From Dyadobacter sp. LHD-138 (GTDB taxonomy: Bacteria; Bacteroidota; Bacteroidia; Cytophagales; Spirosomataceae), in NCBI RefSeq assembly GCF_030929615.1, contig NZ_JAVFVU010000029.1, positions 1 through 64,000 of the forward strand: a DNA stretch of 64,000 bases. The letters are read 5' to 3'. The notes beneath the pieces are model-generated. The model was not told where the DNA came from. It ran no database searches and worked only from the letters and a program-made list of their open reading frames with translations. This document shows positions 42,481 to 51,883 of this stretch, piece by piece. Position numbers and translations under genes: made by a program. The first letter of the stretch is position 1, and each line of letters starts with the position of its first letter.

Positions 42481-44754
42481 ATGAAAAACATAAGAAATCT
42501 ACTCTTTTATACACTCACGATAGGTGCCTTTTCCATACTCATGTATCTTATCATTATTCAGGGCGAAAAGCTTGAAGCAGGTAAAGTAACCATCGAAAAA
42601 ATAACAGAGACCAGCTCCCACTGGCACCAGTTCATCGAGACTTATCGGCAGAATATAACCAGTCCGCTTGCCATCCTGCTCTTACAGATCATTACGATCA
42701 TCATCGTCGCGAGGGCTTTTGGTTATATCTGTAAGAAAATAAAACAACCCACGGTGATCGGGGAAATCGCGGCGGGCATTTTCCTGGGACCGTCTTTTAT
42801 TGGCATGTATTATCCGGAGTTTTCCGGTTTTTTGTTTCCTGTAAAATCATTGGGAAACCTTCAGTTTCTGAGCCAGATCGGGCTGATCCTTTTCATGTTC
42901 GTCATTGGTATGGAACTGGATCTTAAAATACTTAAAAACAAGGCACAGGAAGCCGTTGTCGTAAGTCACGCCAGCATTATTTTCCCTTTTGCGCTGGGTA
43001 TAGGGCTGGCTTTTGTTATCTACGAACAGTTTGCGCCCAAAGAAGTTAATTTTCTATCCTTCGCCCTTTTTACCGGCATCGCATTGAGTATCACCGCTTT
43101 CCCGGTCCTGGCAAGAATCGTTCAGGAGAGGGGTTTGTCTAAAACCAAACTGGGCACCATGGCCATCACCTGTGCTGCCACGGACGATATTACGGCCTGG
43201 TGTATCCTGGCTGCCGTTATTGCCATTGTCAAAGCGGGAACCTTCATCAGTTCTGTTTACACGATCCTGATGGCGGCTAGCTATGTACTGATCATGCTGA
43301 AAGTGGTGCAGCCTTTTCTCAAAAAACTGGGCGATGTCTATTCTTATAAGGAAGGATTAACCAAACCGGTGGTGGCGGTATTTTTTATCACCTTGCTGGT
43401 TTCCTCCTATGTCACCGAAGTGATTGGTATCCATGCCCTTTTTGGCGCATTTATGGCTGGGGTGATTATGCCCGCCAATCAAAATTTCAGGAACATTTTT
43501 ATTGAAAAAGTAGAAGACGTAGCACTCGTGCTGCTGCTGCCGCTATTTTTTGTATTCACGGGATTAAGAACCCAGATCGGCCTGCTGAACGATCCATATC
43601 TTTGGCAGATTACCGCATTAATTATCGCTGCTGCCGTCATTGGAAAATTCGCAGGAAGCTCCTTGGCAGCAAAATTTGTCGGGCAAAACTGGCGTGATAG
43701 CCTTATTCTGGGTGCATTAATGAATACCCGCGGACTGATGGAGCTAGTCGTGCTCAATATCGGTTATGACCTGGGTGTTCTAACGCCTGAAATTTTTGCG
43801 ATGATGGTGATCATGGCACTTGTCACAACCTGCATGACCGGTCCCGCGCTTGATCTGGTCAACCGGTTCCTGCCGGAAAAGAATCCTGAGATTCCCGGGT
43901 CGGTGATTGAAACCGGTAAATATACCATTCTTGTGTCTTTCGGCAGCCCGCAGCGCGGCCGATCCATGCTGCGTCTTGCGCACAGTTTTATCAAAAAAGC
44001 GCCATCCAATGCGAGCATTACGGCTTTGCATTTATCTCCCAGTAATGACCTGAACCAGTTTAACTCGGAAGAATACGAGCAGGAAAGTTTTGAACCCATC
44101 AAACAGGAAGCCAGCAAACTGAATCTTCCGGTTATCACCATGTTCAAACCTTCTCAGAATATTGACAGGGATATCATAGAAACCGCCAACATAGGAAACT
44201 TCGATCTGCTACTTGTCGGGATTGGCCACAATGTTTTTGAAGGTACCATTCTGGGGAAAGTGCTGGGCTTCACGACAAAAATCATAAGTCCGGAAAGACT
44301 TTACGATACCATTACGGGTAAGGAAAGATTTTTTGATTACAGCGTTTTCGACGACCGCACCAAGCATATTATCAAGTCGGTAAGAATTCCGGTGGGTATT
44401 TTTGTTGAAAAAGACCTGCGAAAAATTGAGAACATCTTCATCCCGATTTTCTCACTGAGCGATAGTTTCCTACTGATCTTCGCACAAAAACTGATACACC
44501 ACAGTGATGCCAGAGTCATTATCCTGGACGCAAGCGGCGTAATCCGGCAAAATCCGGAATTGAAAGAAACCATTTCCGCCATTGAGCAAATTGCGCCAAA
44601 CCACATTGCGCTGTACCACGATAAGAAAATCGAAAAGGAATTTCTCGAACAGCAGGACCTGATGCTGATCAGCATGGATAGCTGGAAAAAAGCAGTTGAA
44701 ACGCATAGTTTATGGCTGTCCTATTCGCCATCGGTACTCATGATCAGATCTTAA
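42481..44754 (+). CDS. CPA2 family cation/proton antiporter with C-terminal USP-like domain
   Basis: The 757-residue protein has an N-terminal helix, then about a dozen membrane helices of the Na+/H+ exchanger fold from about residue 55 to 470: IGEIAAGIFLGPSFIGM, LFMFVIGMELDLKILK, TGIALSITAFPVLARIV, the ion-binding AITCAATDDITAWC with two aspartates, and LGALMNTRGLMELVVLNIG. The remainder (about 480-757) resembles two universal-stress-protein-like domains. It exchanges potassium or sodium for protons at the inner membrane and may be ligand gated by the C-terminal part. It is followed, after a gap, by the dienelactone hydrolase gene. Confidence 0.9.
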   Translation: MKNIRNLLFYTLTIGAFSILMYLIIIQGEKLEAGKVTIEKITETSSHWHQFIETYRQNITSPLAILLLQIITIIIVARAFGYICKKIKQPTVIGEIAAGIFLGPSFIGMYYPEFSGFLFPVKSLGNLQFLSQIGLILFMFVIGMELDLKILKNKAQEAVVVSHASIIFPFALGIGLAFVIYEQFAPKEVNFLSFALFTGIALSITAFPVLARIVQERGLSKTKLGTMAITCAATDDITAWCILAAVIAIVKAGTFISSVYTILMAASYVLIMLKVVQPFLKKLGDVYSYKEGLTKPVVAVFFITLLVSSYVTEVIGIHALFGAFMAGVIMPANQNFRNIFIEKVEDVALVLLLPLFFVFTGLRTQIGLLNDPYLWQITALIIAAAVIGKFAGSSLAAKFVGQNWRDSLILGALMNTRGLMELVVLNIGYDLGVLTPEIFAMMVIMALVTTCMTGPALDLVNRFLPEKNPEIPGSVIETGKYTILVSFGSPQRGRSMLRLAHSFIKKAPSNASITALHLSPSNDLNQFNSEEYEQESFEPIKQEASKLNLPVITMFKPSQNIDRDIIETANIGNFDLLLVGIGHNVFEGTILGKVLGFTTKIISPERLYDTITGKERFFDYSVFDDRTKHIIKSVRIPVGIFVEKDLRKIENIFIPIFSLSDSFLLIFAQKLIHHSDARVIILDASGVIRQNPELKETISAIEQIAPNHIALYHDKKIEKEFLEQQDLMLISMDSWKKAVETHSLWLSYSPSVLMIRS

Positions 44755-44831
44755 TAGGAAGCTTATTCCCAAAGAGTTAAAAATCTTGAAAATTTAGGTA
44801 AATTTACCATCATCACTAACCCCGATAAGCT

Positions 44832-45689
44832 ATGGATCAACGTATTATTAATCTTTTTGACGAATACACACATAAACCACTGACCCGGGATCACTTCCTA
44901 AAAAGGCTCGCAGAACTAGCCGGCGGCACTTCTGCTGCGCTGGCATTGCTACCCTTTCTGGAAGTAAATTATGCCAATGCCGCGACCATCGCAGAAAGTG
45001 ATGATGATATAGTCGTTGAAGATGTCAAATTCGACGGAGACGGTTCGCCCATGGGAGGTTATCTGGCAAGGCCGAAAAAACCGGGTAAATACGGATCGGT
45101 CCTGGTCATTCATGAAAACCGGGGCTTAAATCCTCACACCAAAGACATTGCCAGACGTGTGGCCAAAGCCGGTTATATTGCCCTGGCTGCCGACGCGCTG
45201 GCACCATTTGGCGGAACACCCGAAAACGAAGATGAAGCCCGGGCGTTATTCGCCAAAATTGATGCCCCGAAAAATCTCAACAATTTCCTCAAAGGGCTCG
45301 ATTATCTGAAAAGCCGCCCGGAAAGTAATGGTAAAACGGCTTGTATCGGTTTTTGCTGGGGAGGTGCGCTTTCAAACCAGCTCGCCGTTCATTCGCCAAC
45401 TTTGAAAGCCGCAGTAGCCTATTACGGCCGTCAGCCGGAAGCCGCGGATGCTGCGAAGATCAAAGCGTTTGTCCAGCTGCATTACGGCGGGCTTGACGAA
45501 CGGATCAATGCCGGGATTCCTGCCTACGAAGCTGCATTAAAGGCAGCCGGTGTCAAATATGAACTTTATGTTTACGAAGGTGCCCAGCATGCATTTTTGA
45601 ATGATTCCGCACCAACCAGATATAACCCGGAGGCTGCAAAACTGGCCTGGGAAAGAACCCTGACAATTTTCAAAGCGCAAATCTCCTGA
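44832..45689 (+). CDS. Dienelactone hydrolase family protein
   Basis: The 285-residue protein has an alpha/beta-hydrolase domain with the dienelactone hydrolase catalytic Cys175 in IGFCWGGALS, D222 in YGGLDERI and H253 in EGAQHAFLN, plus E95 in VIHENRG that activates the cysteine. The N-terminal part with RDHFLKRLAELAGGTSAALALLP resembles a twin-arginine-type or anchored leader, though the RR pair is missing. Known family members open lactone rings of chlorinated aromatics; in Bacteroidota the substrate is usually unknown. A bidirectional terminator follows. Confidence 0.88.
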   Translation: MDQRIINLFDEYTHKPLTRDHFLKRLAELAGGTSAALALLPFLEVNYANAATIAESDDDIVVEDVKFDGDGSPMGGYLARPKKPGKYGSVLVIHENRGLNPHTKDIARRVAKAGYIALAADALAPFGGTPENEDEARALFAKIDAPKNLNNFLKGLDYLKSRPESNGKTACIGFCWGGALSNQLAVHSPTLKAAVAYYGRQPEAADAAKIKAFVQLHYGGLDERINAGIPAYEAALKAAGVKYELYVYEGAQHAFLNDSAPTRYNPEAAKLAWERTLTIFKAQIS

Positions 45690-45710
45690 TGTTTCCTTTG
45701 TTATAGCACA

Positions 45711-45742
45711 AAAAATTCCTTCCCGGCCGGGAAGGAATTTTT
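45711..45742. terminator. Bidirectional terminator between dienelactone hydrolase and beta-helix genes
   Basis: AAAAATTCCTTCCCGG and CCGGGAAGGAATTTTT are exact 16-base complements with no spacer, giving T-runs on both strands. The right arm ends on the first base of the minus-strand gene's stop codon, so both convergent genes use one hairpin. Confidence 0.88.
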
Positions 45743-47883
45743 TATTTGTAATTTTTAAGATTGCCAATTTTGTCAACCGGCAAGGTTTGCCAGCCCGGTG
45801 GTGTCATCATCTGGGTGTCGTCCGGAACAAAATGCCGACTATCCATCATTTTCCAGTTGTAGGGATAAGTATCACCAACCCGGTTGGTATCCGACCAGTT
45901 GTACCAGCTGTCCTCTCCTTTCCGCGTTGTTTTTACTTTTACAAAAACGTTACTGTCGAAAAATAACCGCTTGGGTACTGCCGGATCCTGCTTCCAGTAA
46001 CCGGCCAGTTCGGGATAACGGGTTGCATACGGCGGCTGATCAAATTTTACAGCACTCAGACGTTTGTCTATGATCCCGTCTTTTGCTAGTGAATTTCTGG
46101 ACCAGGTCTGAAAACGGTTGTCCACGTGTATCCCCAACGGACTGTCAATAAAGAGATTATTGCTGTAAGCGATATCCTGCCCTCCGCCAATCAACACAGG
46201 AATCGTGCCCGCTTTGAAAAATATGTTGCCAAAAACTTCCATCCCGCAAGCGCCATCGTCGTGATATACCGCGGAGGTTCTATGGTTGTTTCCAAGGTGA
46301 TGAAAATAGTTAAATCTTAACTTGTGACCTCTCTCAGAAGGGTCACGGCCGTAATAAAACGCTCCCTGATCATCAATTTCCCGGCAAACGTCGTAGACAT
46401 TGTTATACTCCAGTACGTGATCATTGCCCTTCAGCAGGATGGCCATGCTCGGCGCATTGTAAATCTCACAATTCGATATCCGGTTTCCTACGCCGTCGAT
46501 ACTTACCGCCGGCCGGTACGATTTTTCAATCCTGTTAAAATCATGTATCCGGCAATTTTCAACACTGTTGCCCGCAGGCGTTAAAGATTTTCTATCACCA
46601 CCACCAAGACTGACACCCCCCGCCCCGGTATTATAGATATGGCAGTTTACAATCCGATTGTTTTTTCCACCCTGACGATTAAAAGTTGTATTCTCATACA
46701 TATGCTGATCCAGGCTCCCCAACAGCCTGGAAGCCTCCTGACCACTTCCTTCATGTTTCTGACTCTCAAACGGCGTTATTCCTTTTCCGATAGAAACGGC
46801 AAGCGAACCCAGGTTTCTGAAAATACAGTCCGAAATAAGGCAACCTTCCGATCTTTCCATGTAGACACCCATGCCGCGCGAAACCTCGAAAGAAATGTTT
46901 TTAAAAGTGATATTTCTCGAACCTTCAATAGCCACCATCGGCTCTTTCAACAGCGATAAATCCAATTTTGTAATCAAAGACGGTAGGTAAAAAAACAATA
47001 AGCCTCGCTCCCGGTCCAGATAATACTCACCGTTCTGATCGATTTCTTCCTGGATATTGTAGGCATACCAGCGGTTCCAGGCCTTCCCCGATTCGAATCC
47101 GTAAAGATGCGGCTGTACCGTCGTAAAAGTGCCGACAAGTGTATCAATTGCAGCAAGTTTAACGGCATCTTCCGCATAACCATAATTAAAATACCCAGAG
47201 ATCCAGATGTCATTTGAATGTTTCCAAGCGGCAGGTCTGACGGTACCATAGCTAAACTTCCCGCCGCGGTTTGTCTGGTCCCCATTTCTTACAACCGACC
47301 CTTTGTCGAGTACATTCCCCATCAGCACCGTCGAATCATTCGGCCAGCGCGCGAGGCTAGTGGGGTTATCGTTGATAAACAATTCAAGCCAGGACGGCAT
47401 GTACGGTCTTGAAAAACCTACACTGCGCAAATCTCCAAAATCAGCGATACCAATTTCCCGCAGGTCCAACACCCCTATTTTATTTTGTAAAAATTCCGGA
47501 AATTCATTCTTGTATTCCGTTCGGCTTAAACGCAGCACTTTCGTTGGATTAACGGTGATGCCACCCGTAAAAACCACAGTCTCACCTGGCCAGGGCATGA
47601 TGACCAGGTCCTGGTCATCCTCATTAAATTCCAGTGTTTGACTAAAGCTATAAGTCCCGCCTCTAAGGTAGATAATAGCCGGCTGTATTTTCGATGACAG
47701 TGTTCTTGCCGCATCCCGGGCTTTTGCAATGGTAGCAAAAGGGCTTTCCCTGGTTCCTGCATTGTTATCATTTCCATTCAATGACACAAAAAAGGAATCA
47801 GCAGCCCGGCTCGCCGAAAAAACGAGAACAAGCAAAAACACAAACACAATTTTATTACTTCCCGCACTGACACTTATTTTCAT
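45742..47883 (-). CDS. Secreted right-handed parallel beta-helix protein
   Basis: The 713-residue product starts with a signal peptide (to about residue 27) and SLNGNDNNAGTRESPFATIA, the usual entry of pectate-lyase-fold proteins with an ARDAARTL segment. Repeated parallel beta-helix coils follow, for instance NITFKNISFEVSRGMGVYME, SVENCRIHDFNR and GNRISNCEIYNAP. The domain order fits the Bacteroidota group with a DUF1565-like entry followed by Beta_helix. It may be a polysaccharide lyase or hydrolase; no catalytic residues could be assigned. No PUL partner lies adjacent. Confidence 0.82.
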   Translation of the reverse strand: MKISVSAGSNKIVFVFLLVLVFSASRAADSFFVSLNGNDNNAGTRESPFATIAKARDAARTLSSKIQPAIIYLRGGTYSFSQTLEFNEDDQDLVIMPWPGETVVFTGGITVNPTKVLRLSRTEYKNEFPEFLQNKIGVLDLREIGIADFGDLRSVGFSRPYMPSWLELFINDNPTSLARWPNDSTVLMGNVLDKGSVVRNGDQTNRGGKFSYGTVRPAAWKHSNDIWISGYFNYGYAEDAVKLAAIDTLVGTFTTVQPHLYGFESGKAWNRWYAYNIQEEIDQNGEYYLDRERGLLFFYLPSLITKLDLSLLKEPMVAIEGSRNITFKNISFEVSRGMGVYMERSEGCLISDCIFRNLGSLAVSIGKGITPFESQKHEGSGQEASRLLGSLDQHMYENTTFNRQGGKNNRIVNCHIYNTGAGGVSLGGGDRKSLTPAGNSVENCRIHDFNRIEKSYRPAVSIDGVGNRISNCEIYNAPSMAILLKGNDHVLEYNNVYDVCREIDDQGAFYYGRDPSERGHKLRFNYFHHLGNNHRTSAVYHDDGACGMEVFGNIFFKAGTIPVLIGGGQDIAYSNNLFIDSPLGIHVDNRFQTWSRNSLAKDGIIDKRLSAVKFDQPPYATRYPELAGYWKQDPAVPKRLFFDSNVFVKVKTTRKGEDSWYNWSDTNRVGDTYPYNWKMMDSRHFVPDDTQMMTPPGWQTLPVDKIGNLKNYK

Positions 47884-48116
47884 AAAATGACTCTTTTGGA
47901 CTTAAATCTGGTTAAGCAATGCATACCCTGGGTACAAAATTCCATTACCCGGAGCGTTTCTGCAACTTTAAATTTCATTAACTACTTATTGGTTCACTAC
48001 GCATGACGATTGGCGGCAGCAAATGATATCCGATTGCGAAATTAACGCAAACTTCTGATCAGCATGTCTAAGTTTTTTCCACTTGAAACAATAGTACGCA
48101 ATTCAAAACCGCATGA
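47884..48116. other. Intergenic region upstream of the beta-helix gene
   Basis: No gene is recognised and stops occur in all frames. A 26-codon frame at 48064-48144 (MSKFFPLETIVRNSKPH...) overlaps the next entry in another phase and is not credible on its own. Confidence 0.35.
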
Positions 48117-48422
48117 CCGTTTCACCGGGATAGAAAAATAAAACGCATTTCTCAATCAGCAGGGTTCGTCTTTTCATGGGAATTATTAGAGAAGTTAGGA
48201 CGATATGGCGGTTGGGACGTCAACGAACCCACCGAATTATTTCTACAACCCAAATCGACAAGAATGACTCCCGTTGAGGTATCGATCGGCTAGCTGGCTC
48301 CGTATGCCAAACTTCCGTTCAGCCGACTGATCAACTACCCTTGGCATCATGCGTCAAAAAAAAACGAGGATTTTAACCGGAATGACAGAGACGACAGCAA
48401 AAAACACCGCCGTGATTTATAA
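48117..48422 (+). pseudogene. Possible pseudogene fragment: open frame with a single in-frame TAG
   Basis: From 48117 to the TAA at 48420-48422 one frame is open for about 101 codons except for a TAG at 48291-48293. It has protein-like composition: SAGFVFSWELLEKLGRYGGW, then EPTELFLQPKSTRMTPVEVS, and after the stop LAPYAKLPFSRLINYPWHH. There is no start codon at its left end. I do not recognise the family. It may be an eroded gene remnant; chance cannot be excluded. Confidence 0.3.
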
Positions 48423-48511
48423 GGATTTTGGGAAAAGAACGCAAAAAAACGACGGGAATAATTATTTAACGGTTAAAATAAAAATTCAAAAAAACTTCAT
48501 CAAAAACCGTT

Positions 48512-48679
48512 ATGTCTGAATTAATCACATTTTTGCACGTTATCGGAAACCTTTTTCTGGCCGCCATTATTTTATCGGCGTTGCTTTTTTCCACATGCTA
48601 CTACATAGTGGGATATCTGGTCAGGGAAATAAAAATGGGACCATTTCATAAAAATGGTCCCATTTTCAAAAGAAGATAA
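48512..48679 (+). CDS. Small single-pass membrane protein (55 residues), candidate
   Basis: The ATG at 48512 opens a 55-codon frame: MSELITFLHVIGNLFLAAII, then a very hydrophobic LSALLFSTCYYIVGYLV and a basic tail ending FKRR. A membrane helix of about 25 residues followed by positive charges is typical of real small membrane proteins. The last 15 codons run through a perfect hairpin that seems to be the terminator of the convergent receiver gene, so the natural protein might be shorter in relatives. No function can be given. Confidence 0.5.
   Translation: MSELITFLHVIGNLFLAAIILSALLFSTCYYIVGYLVREIKMGPFHKNGPIFKRR
48632..48666 (-). terminator. Perfect hairpin terminator of the divergent receiver gene
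   Basis: AAAATGGGACCATTT (48632-48646) and AAATGGTCCCATTTT (48652-48666) are exact 15-base complements with a 5-base loop. On the minus strand it is followed by a T-rich run, so it should end transcription of the receiver gene (stop at 48743). It lies inside the 3' end of the small plus-strand frame. Confidence 0.75.
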
Positions 48680-48742
48680 TCCTTCATTTAATATGCATAT
48701 TTCGATAAGTCGGGCTGCACTGAACCCGCGAGATAATGCCAA

Positions 48743-49210
48743 TTATGAAATCAGTTTTTGCCGCAGCAAAAATTCAAGCTGGTTGTTTGCATCGATTAAT
48801 TTTTCAAGCAAATCCCGGTTTTTCTCCCGCAAACTAAAAATTTCATATGCATTTTTGATGATAATCCGTAGCTGTTGCTCATCCCACGGTTTATTCAAAT
48901 AGTAATAAATGTGACCCTTGTTAACAGCGTCAATAACAGCGGTAATATCTGAGTATCCGGTTAATAGGATTCTGATCGGATCCGTGTATTCCTTTAATAC
49001 TTCAATTAAAAAATCAACGCCGGTCATCTCCGGCATACGCTGATCTGTGATGATGACATGTACCTTATTTGACTTAAGAACTTCCAGTCCCTCCTTGCCC
49101 GAAGTTACGGTTAGTACGTTAAAATCTCTTCTGAATGCTGCTTTAAAAGAATTCAAGTTATTTACTTCATCATCCACATAGAGGATACTTATTTTCTCGG
49201 GGCTTTCCAT
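48743..49210 (-). CDS. Receiver-domain protein (response regulator, no DNA-binding domain)
   Basis: The 155-residue protein is a CheY-like receiver: ISILYVDDEVNNLNSF, phospho-acceptor D56 in VIITDQRMPEMTG, ILLTGYSD and YYLNKPWDEQQL with the conserved lysine, then a helical coiled-coil tail (LREKNRDLLEKLIDANNQLE). No output domain follows. It closely resembles the receiver of the 54800 hybrid protein (ILY[VI]DDE, DQRMP.MTGV, KPWD). It is transcribed away from the ThiF-nitroreductase gene and probably belongs to the same phosphorelay. Confidence 0.88.
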   Translation of the reverse strand: MESPEKISILYVDDEVNNLNSFKAAFRRDFNVLTVTSGKEGLEVLKSNKVHVIITDQRMPEMTGVDFLIEVLKEYTDPIRILLTGYSDITAVIDAVNKGHIYYYLNKPWDEQQLRIIIKNAYEIFSLREKNRDLLEKLIDANNQLEFLLRQKLIS

Positions 49211-49591
49211 TTTTAAGGTTGTAAACTCTGAAATAAACTTATAAATTCATCTTTCTAAAAATACACGATTATTTTCAAAATACGTAATAATATTTCTACG
49301 GTAATTTTAATGTATCCGTACAAATATATATGTTTGATTATAAATTAACATATTCTAAAATTAATAGAACTAAACAACGGCGCTATTGTTACTAAAACAA
49401 CATAATCTATTCTCTTAATCTCATTTGTACGATAAGAAATACTTCACCAGCGGTTACCTCCGGGCGGCAATGCTGGAATAACTTATCCGCTGGATTATTG
49501 TTCTTCTAAAATTATGTTTAGATTGTCAGACCTAAGCGGATTTTTATGAAAATTTCCTGAAAATATAACTGCTCAACGCAAGCTTAAAAAG
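49211..49591. other. Divergent intergenic region ahead of the ThiF-nitroreductase operon
   Basis: 381 AT-rich bases with no gene. The candidate promoters for both directions must lie here, but no exact TAnnTTTG element at a sensible distance from 49592 or 49210 was found. Only trivial frames of 3 to 11 codons occur, so no precursor peptide is visible. Confidence 0.45.
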
Positions 49592-51883
49592 ATGTACCAC
49601 GATTTAGAGTTAAGTAAAACCTATTTGCCTGTTTTCTTTGAATTAAGCCAGGAGGCCGATAAACAAAAGTTCGACGAAATTATTTCAGCCAATACGGATA
49701 AGATAGTTCTTGATTTATTTTCCTCCCAAAAAAAAGAGCTATTCAAGGTCAGAAACCCTAAAAAAAAACTAAGTGCTGCGGATACTGATGCGTTATATAC
49801 CACATGGATTAAAGGAAAAACCGCAGATCATGAGGGCATTTGGGTCTACTATCCCTGGCTGAACCGCCTGATTCACATACTCAACAGAGAAGAGTTTATT
49901 GAACTGAGAACCAGCCGTAATCAGTTCAAAATAACCCCTACCGAGCAGCAAAGTCTGTTCAGTAAGACCATTGGGATAATTGGACTTTCCGTAGGACATG
50001 CGGTTGCTCTGAGTGTTGCCACGGAAAGAATATGCAGCAAGCTAAAAATAGCCGATTTTGATACGATCGAATTAAGTAACCTGAACCGGATCAAAACCGG
50101 AATTCAAAATATCGGGTTAAATAAATGTGTCGTCACTGCCCGTGAAATTGCGGAAATTGACCCATTCATAGAAATTGAATGTTATCTGGAAGGAGTTACT
50201 GAAGATAACATCGAAGCTTTTTTACTGGAAGGCGGCAAACTGGATATCCTTGTTGATGAGTGTGATGAACTGGATATTAAATTGTTATGTCGCAATGAAG
50301 CCAAAAAATACAGAATTCCGGTATTGATGGAAACCAGCGATCGGGGGATGCTCGATGTCGAAAGATTTGACATAGAACCAGATCGCCCTATTTTTCATGG
50401 CTTAATCGGAGACCTGGACCCTGCTAAGATGAAAAATCTTAGTAATGAACAAAAGATACCACTGATTATCAAGATTGTTGATGCAAAAAACAGCTCATTA
50501 AGAGGCAGAGTATCCTTGCTGGAGGTAGGCCAGTCGATTGGCACCTGGCCTCAACTGGCCAGTTCAGTAACTTTGGGAGGGGGTGTAGTCACGGATGTAG
50601 CGCGCAGGATACTCTTAAACCAGTACAAGGAATCGGGCCGGTATTATGTAGATACCGAAGCCATAATCAGGGATAAAACGATCGAAAAGGCCGACACGAT
50701 TCAAAATCCGTTCCAGCCGTTTAACCTTAATGATGCAGCGGCACTTGTTGCTTCATTCGACCACCAGCCGGTTCCATTTAGTCCTGATATTGAAACCATT
50801 GAAGAAATCGTCAAGGCAGCATGTCAGGCACCTTCAACAGGGAATGATCAGCCATGGAAATGGTTGTATCGGGAAGGGACATTATTTTTGTTTCACGATA
50901 TGCACCGCGCCTACTCGTTTGGAAACTTCGATAATATCGCGTCAAACATTTCTTTTGGTGCAGCATTTGAAAATATCATCCTTAAAAGCCATCAGCTTGG
51001 CCTTTACGTAAAGAAAAATTTATACCCACTGGATACTTCATCCGCGCTGGTTGCAACAATTCAATTTAGTGAAACGCCTGATGAAGGATTTGAAAAAGTA
51101 TTTTCGCCCGAGTCGGTAAACATTATTTACGACCGATGTACCAATCGAAATCCATCAGAAGCAGTACCTATTTCTTCTGAGGACTTTGACGCCCTGAAAG
51201 CAGCGGCGGAGAGTGTTACGGGTGCCGGGTTAATCATTATAAAAGACGCAGTACAAATGGACGCGCTGGCCGAAATCATTGGAGCGTGCGACCGTATCAG
51301 GCTGCTCAATAAAAATGGGCATAAAGATTTTGTGCACAAAGAAATGAAATGGACGAGGGAAGAGGCCGAAAACTCCGCAGATGGAATCGATATCCAGACG
51401 CTGGGCATGGACTCCTCACAACTTGCCGCTTTATCCCTTTTAAAAGACAAAGAAATTGTACAGGTGCTTAAATCCATTGACGGCGGTAAAGCCCTGATCG
51501 ACGTAAGCCGAAAAGTAATTGAATCCGCCTCTGCACTGGGCATAATAACATTACCGGATTATAATCCGAAAAACTTTTTCGAGGGGGGAATTTCCCTTGA
51601 ACGTCTATGGTTAAAAGCAGAAATGCTTGGCTATGCTATACACCCGCTTATATCTCCATTTTATCTATTCCCCAGAGTGTTGCATGGTAGCAATGAAGGG
51701 TTAGATGATGATGAAGGCAGCAAACTACTGGCGCTCCGGCAAAATTTCTTAAATGTAATTCCTTTAAGAAACAACATGGCAGAAGTATTTCTTTTCAAAA
51801 TTGCCAAGGCTGAGAAACCCGTAGTTAAATCGCTGAGACTACCATTTAATGAAACATTTCATGTAGTTGATAAGAAATCCTGA
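49592..51883 (+). CDS. ThiF/E1-like adenylyltransferase fused to nitroreductase (Rv1355c/MoeY-type)
   Basis: This 763-residue protein joins two enzymes. Residues about 120-350 are a ThiF/MoeB/E1 fold: IGIIGLSVGHAVA with a changed glycine loop, ADFDTIELSNLNR (acidic pair, N163, R166), then VDECDELDIK (D222, D225). The usual zinc-binding CxxC pairs are missing. Residues about 395-740 are a flavin nitroreductase: ACQAPSTGNDQPWKW (411-424), SFGAAFENI and YDRCTNRNP. The N-terminal 120 residues are a domain I do not recognise. The same layout is known as the Rv1355c family (M. tuberculosis MoeY), of unproven function. By analogy it could activate a carboxylate with ATP and then oxidise or reduce the product. 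First gene of a coupled operon; the next starts within its stop codon. Confidence 0.88.
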   Translation: MYHDLELSKTYLPVFFELSQEADKQKFDEIISANTDKIVLDLFSSQKKELFKVRNPKKKLSAADTDALYTTWIKGKTADHEGIWVYYPWLNRLIHILNREEFIELRTSRNQFKITPTEQQSLFSKTIGIIGLSVGHAVALSVATERICSKLKIADFDTIELSNLNRIKTGIQNIGLNKCVVTAREIAEIDPFIEIECYLEGVTEDNIEAFLLEGGKLDILVDECDELDIKLLCRNEAKKYRIPVLMETSDRGMLDVERFDIEPDRPIFHGLIGDLDPAKMKNLSNEQKIPLIIKIVDAKNSSLRGRVSLLEVGQSIGTWPQLASSVTLGGGVVTDVARRILLNQYKESGRYYVDTEAIIRDKTIEKADTIQNPFQPFNLNDAAALVASFDHQPVPFSPDIETIEEIVKAACQAPSTGNDQPWKWLYREGTLFLFHDMHRAYSFGNFDNIASNISFGAAFENIILKSHQLGLYVKKNLYPLDTSSALVATIQFSETPDEGFEKVFSPESVNIIYDRCTNRNPSEAVPISSEDFDALKAAAESVTGAGLIIIKDAVQMDALAEIIGACDRIRLLNKNGHKDFVHKEMKWTREEAENSADGIDIQTLGMDSSQLAALSLLKDKEIVQVLKSIDGGKALIDVSRKVIESASALGIITLPDYNPKNFFEGGISLERLWLKAEMLGYAIHPLISPFYLFPRVLHGSNEGLDDDEGSKLLALRQNFLNVIPLRNNMAEVFLFKIAKAEKPVVKSLRLPFNETFHVVDKKS

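Noticed and set aside
49592..51883. Calling the fusion MoeB or a molybdopterin enzyme
   Set aside because: Zinc cysteines and moa or moe neighbours are missing; the MoeY label in mycobacteria is itself unproven.
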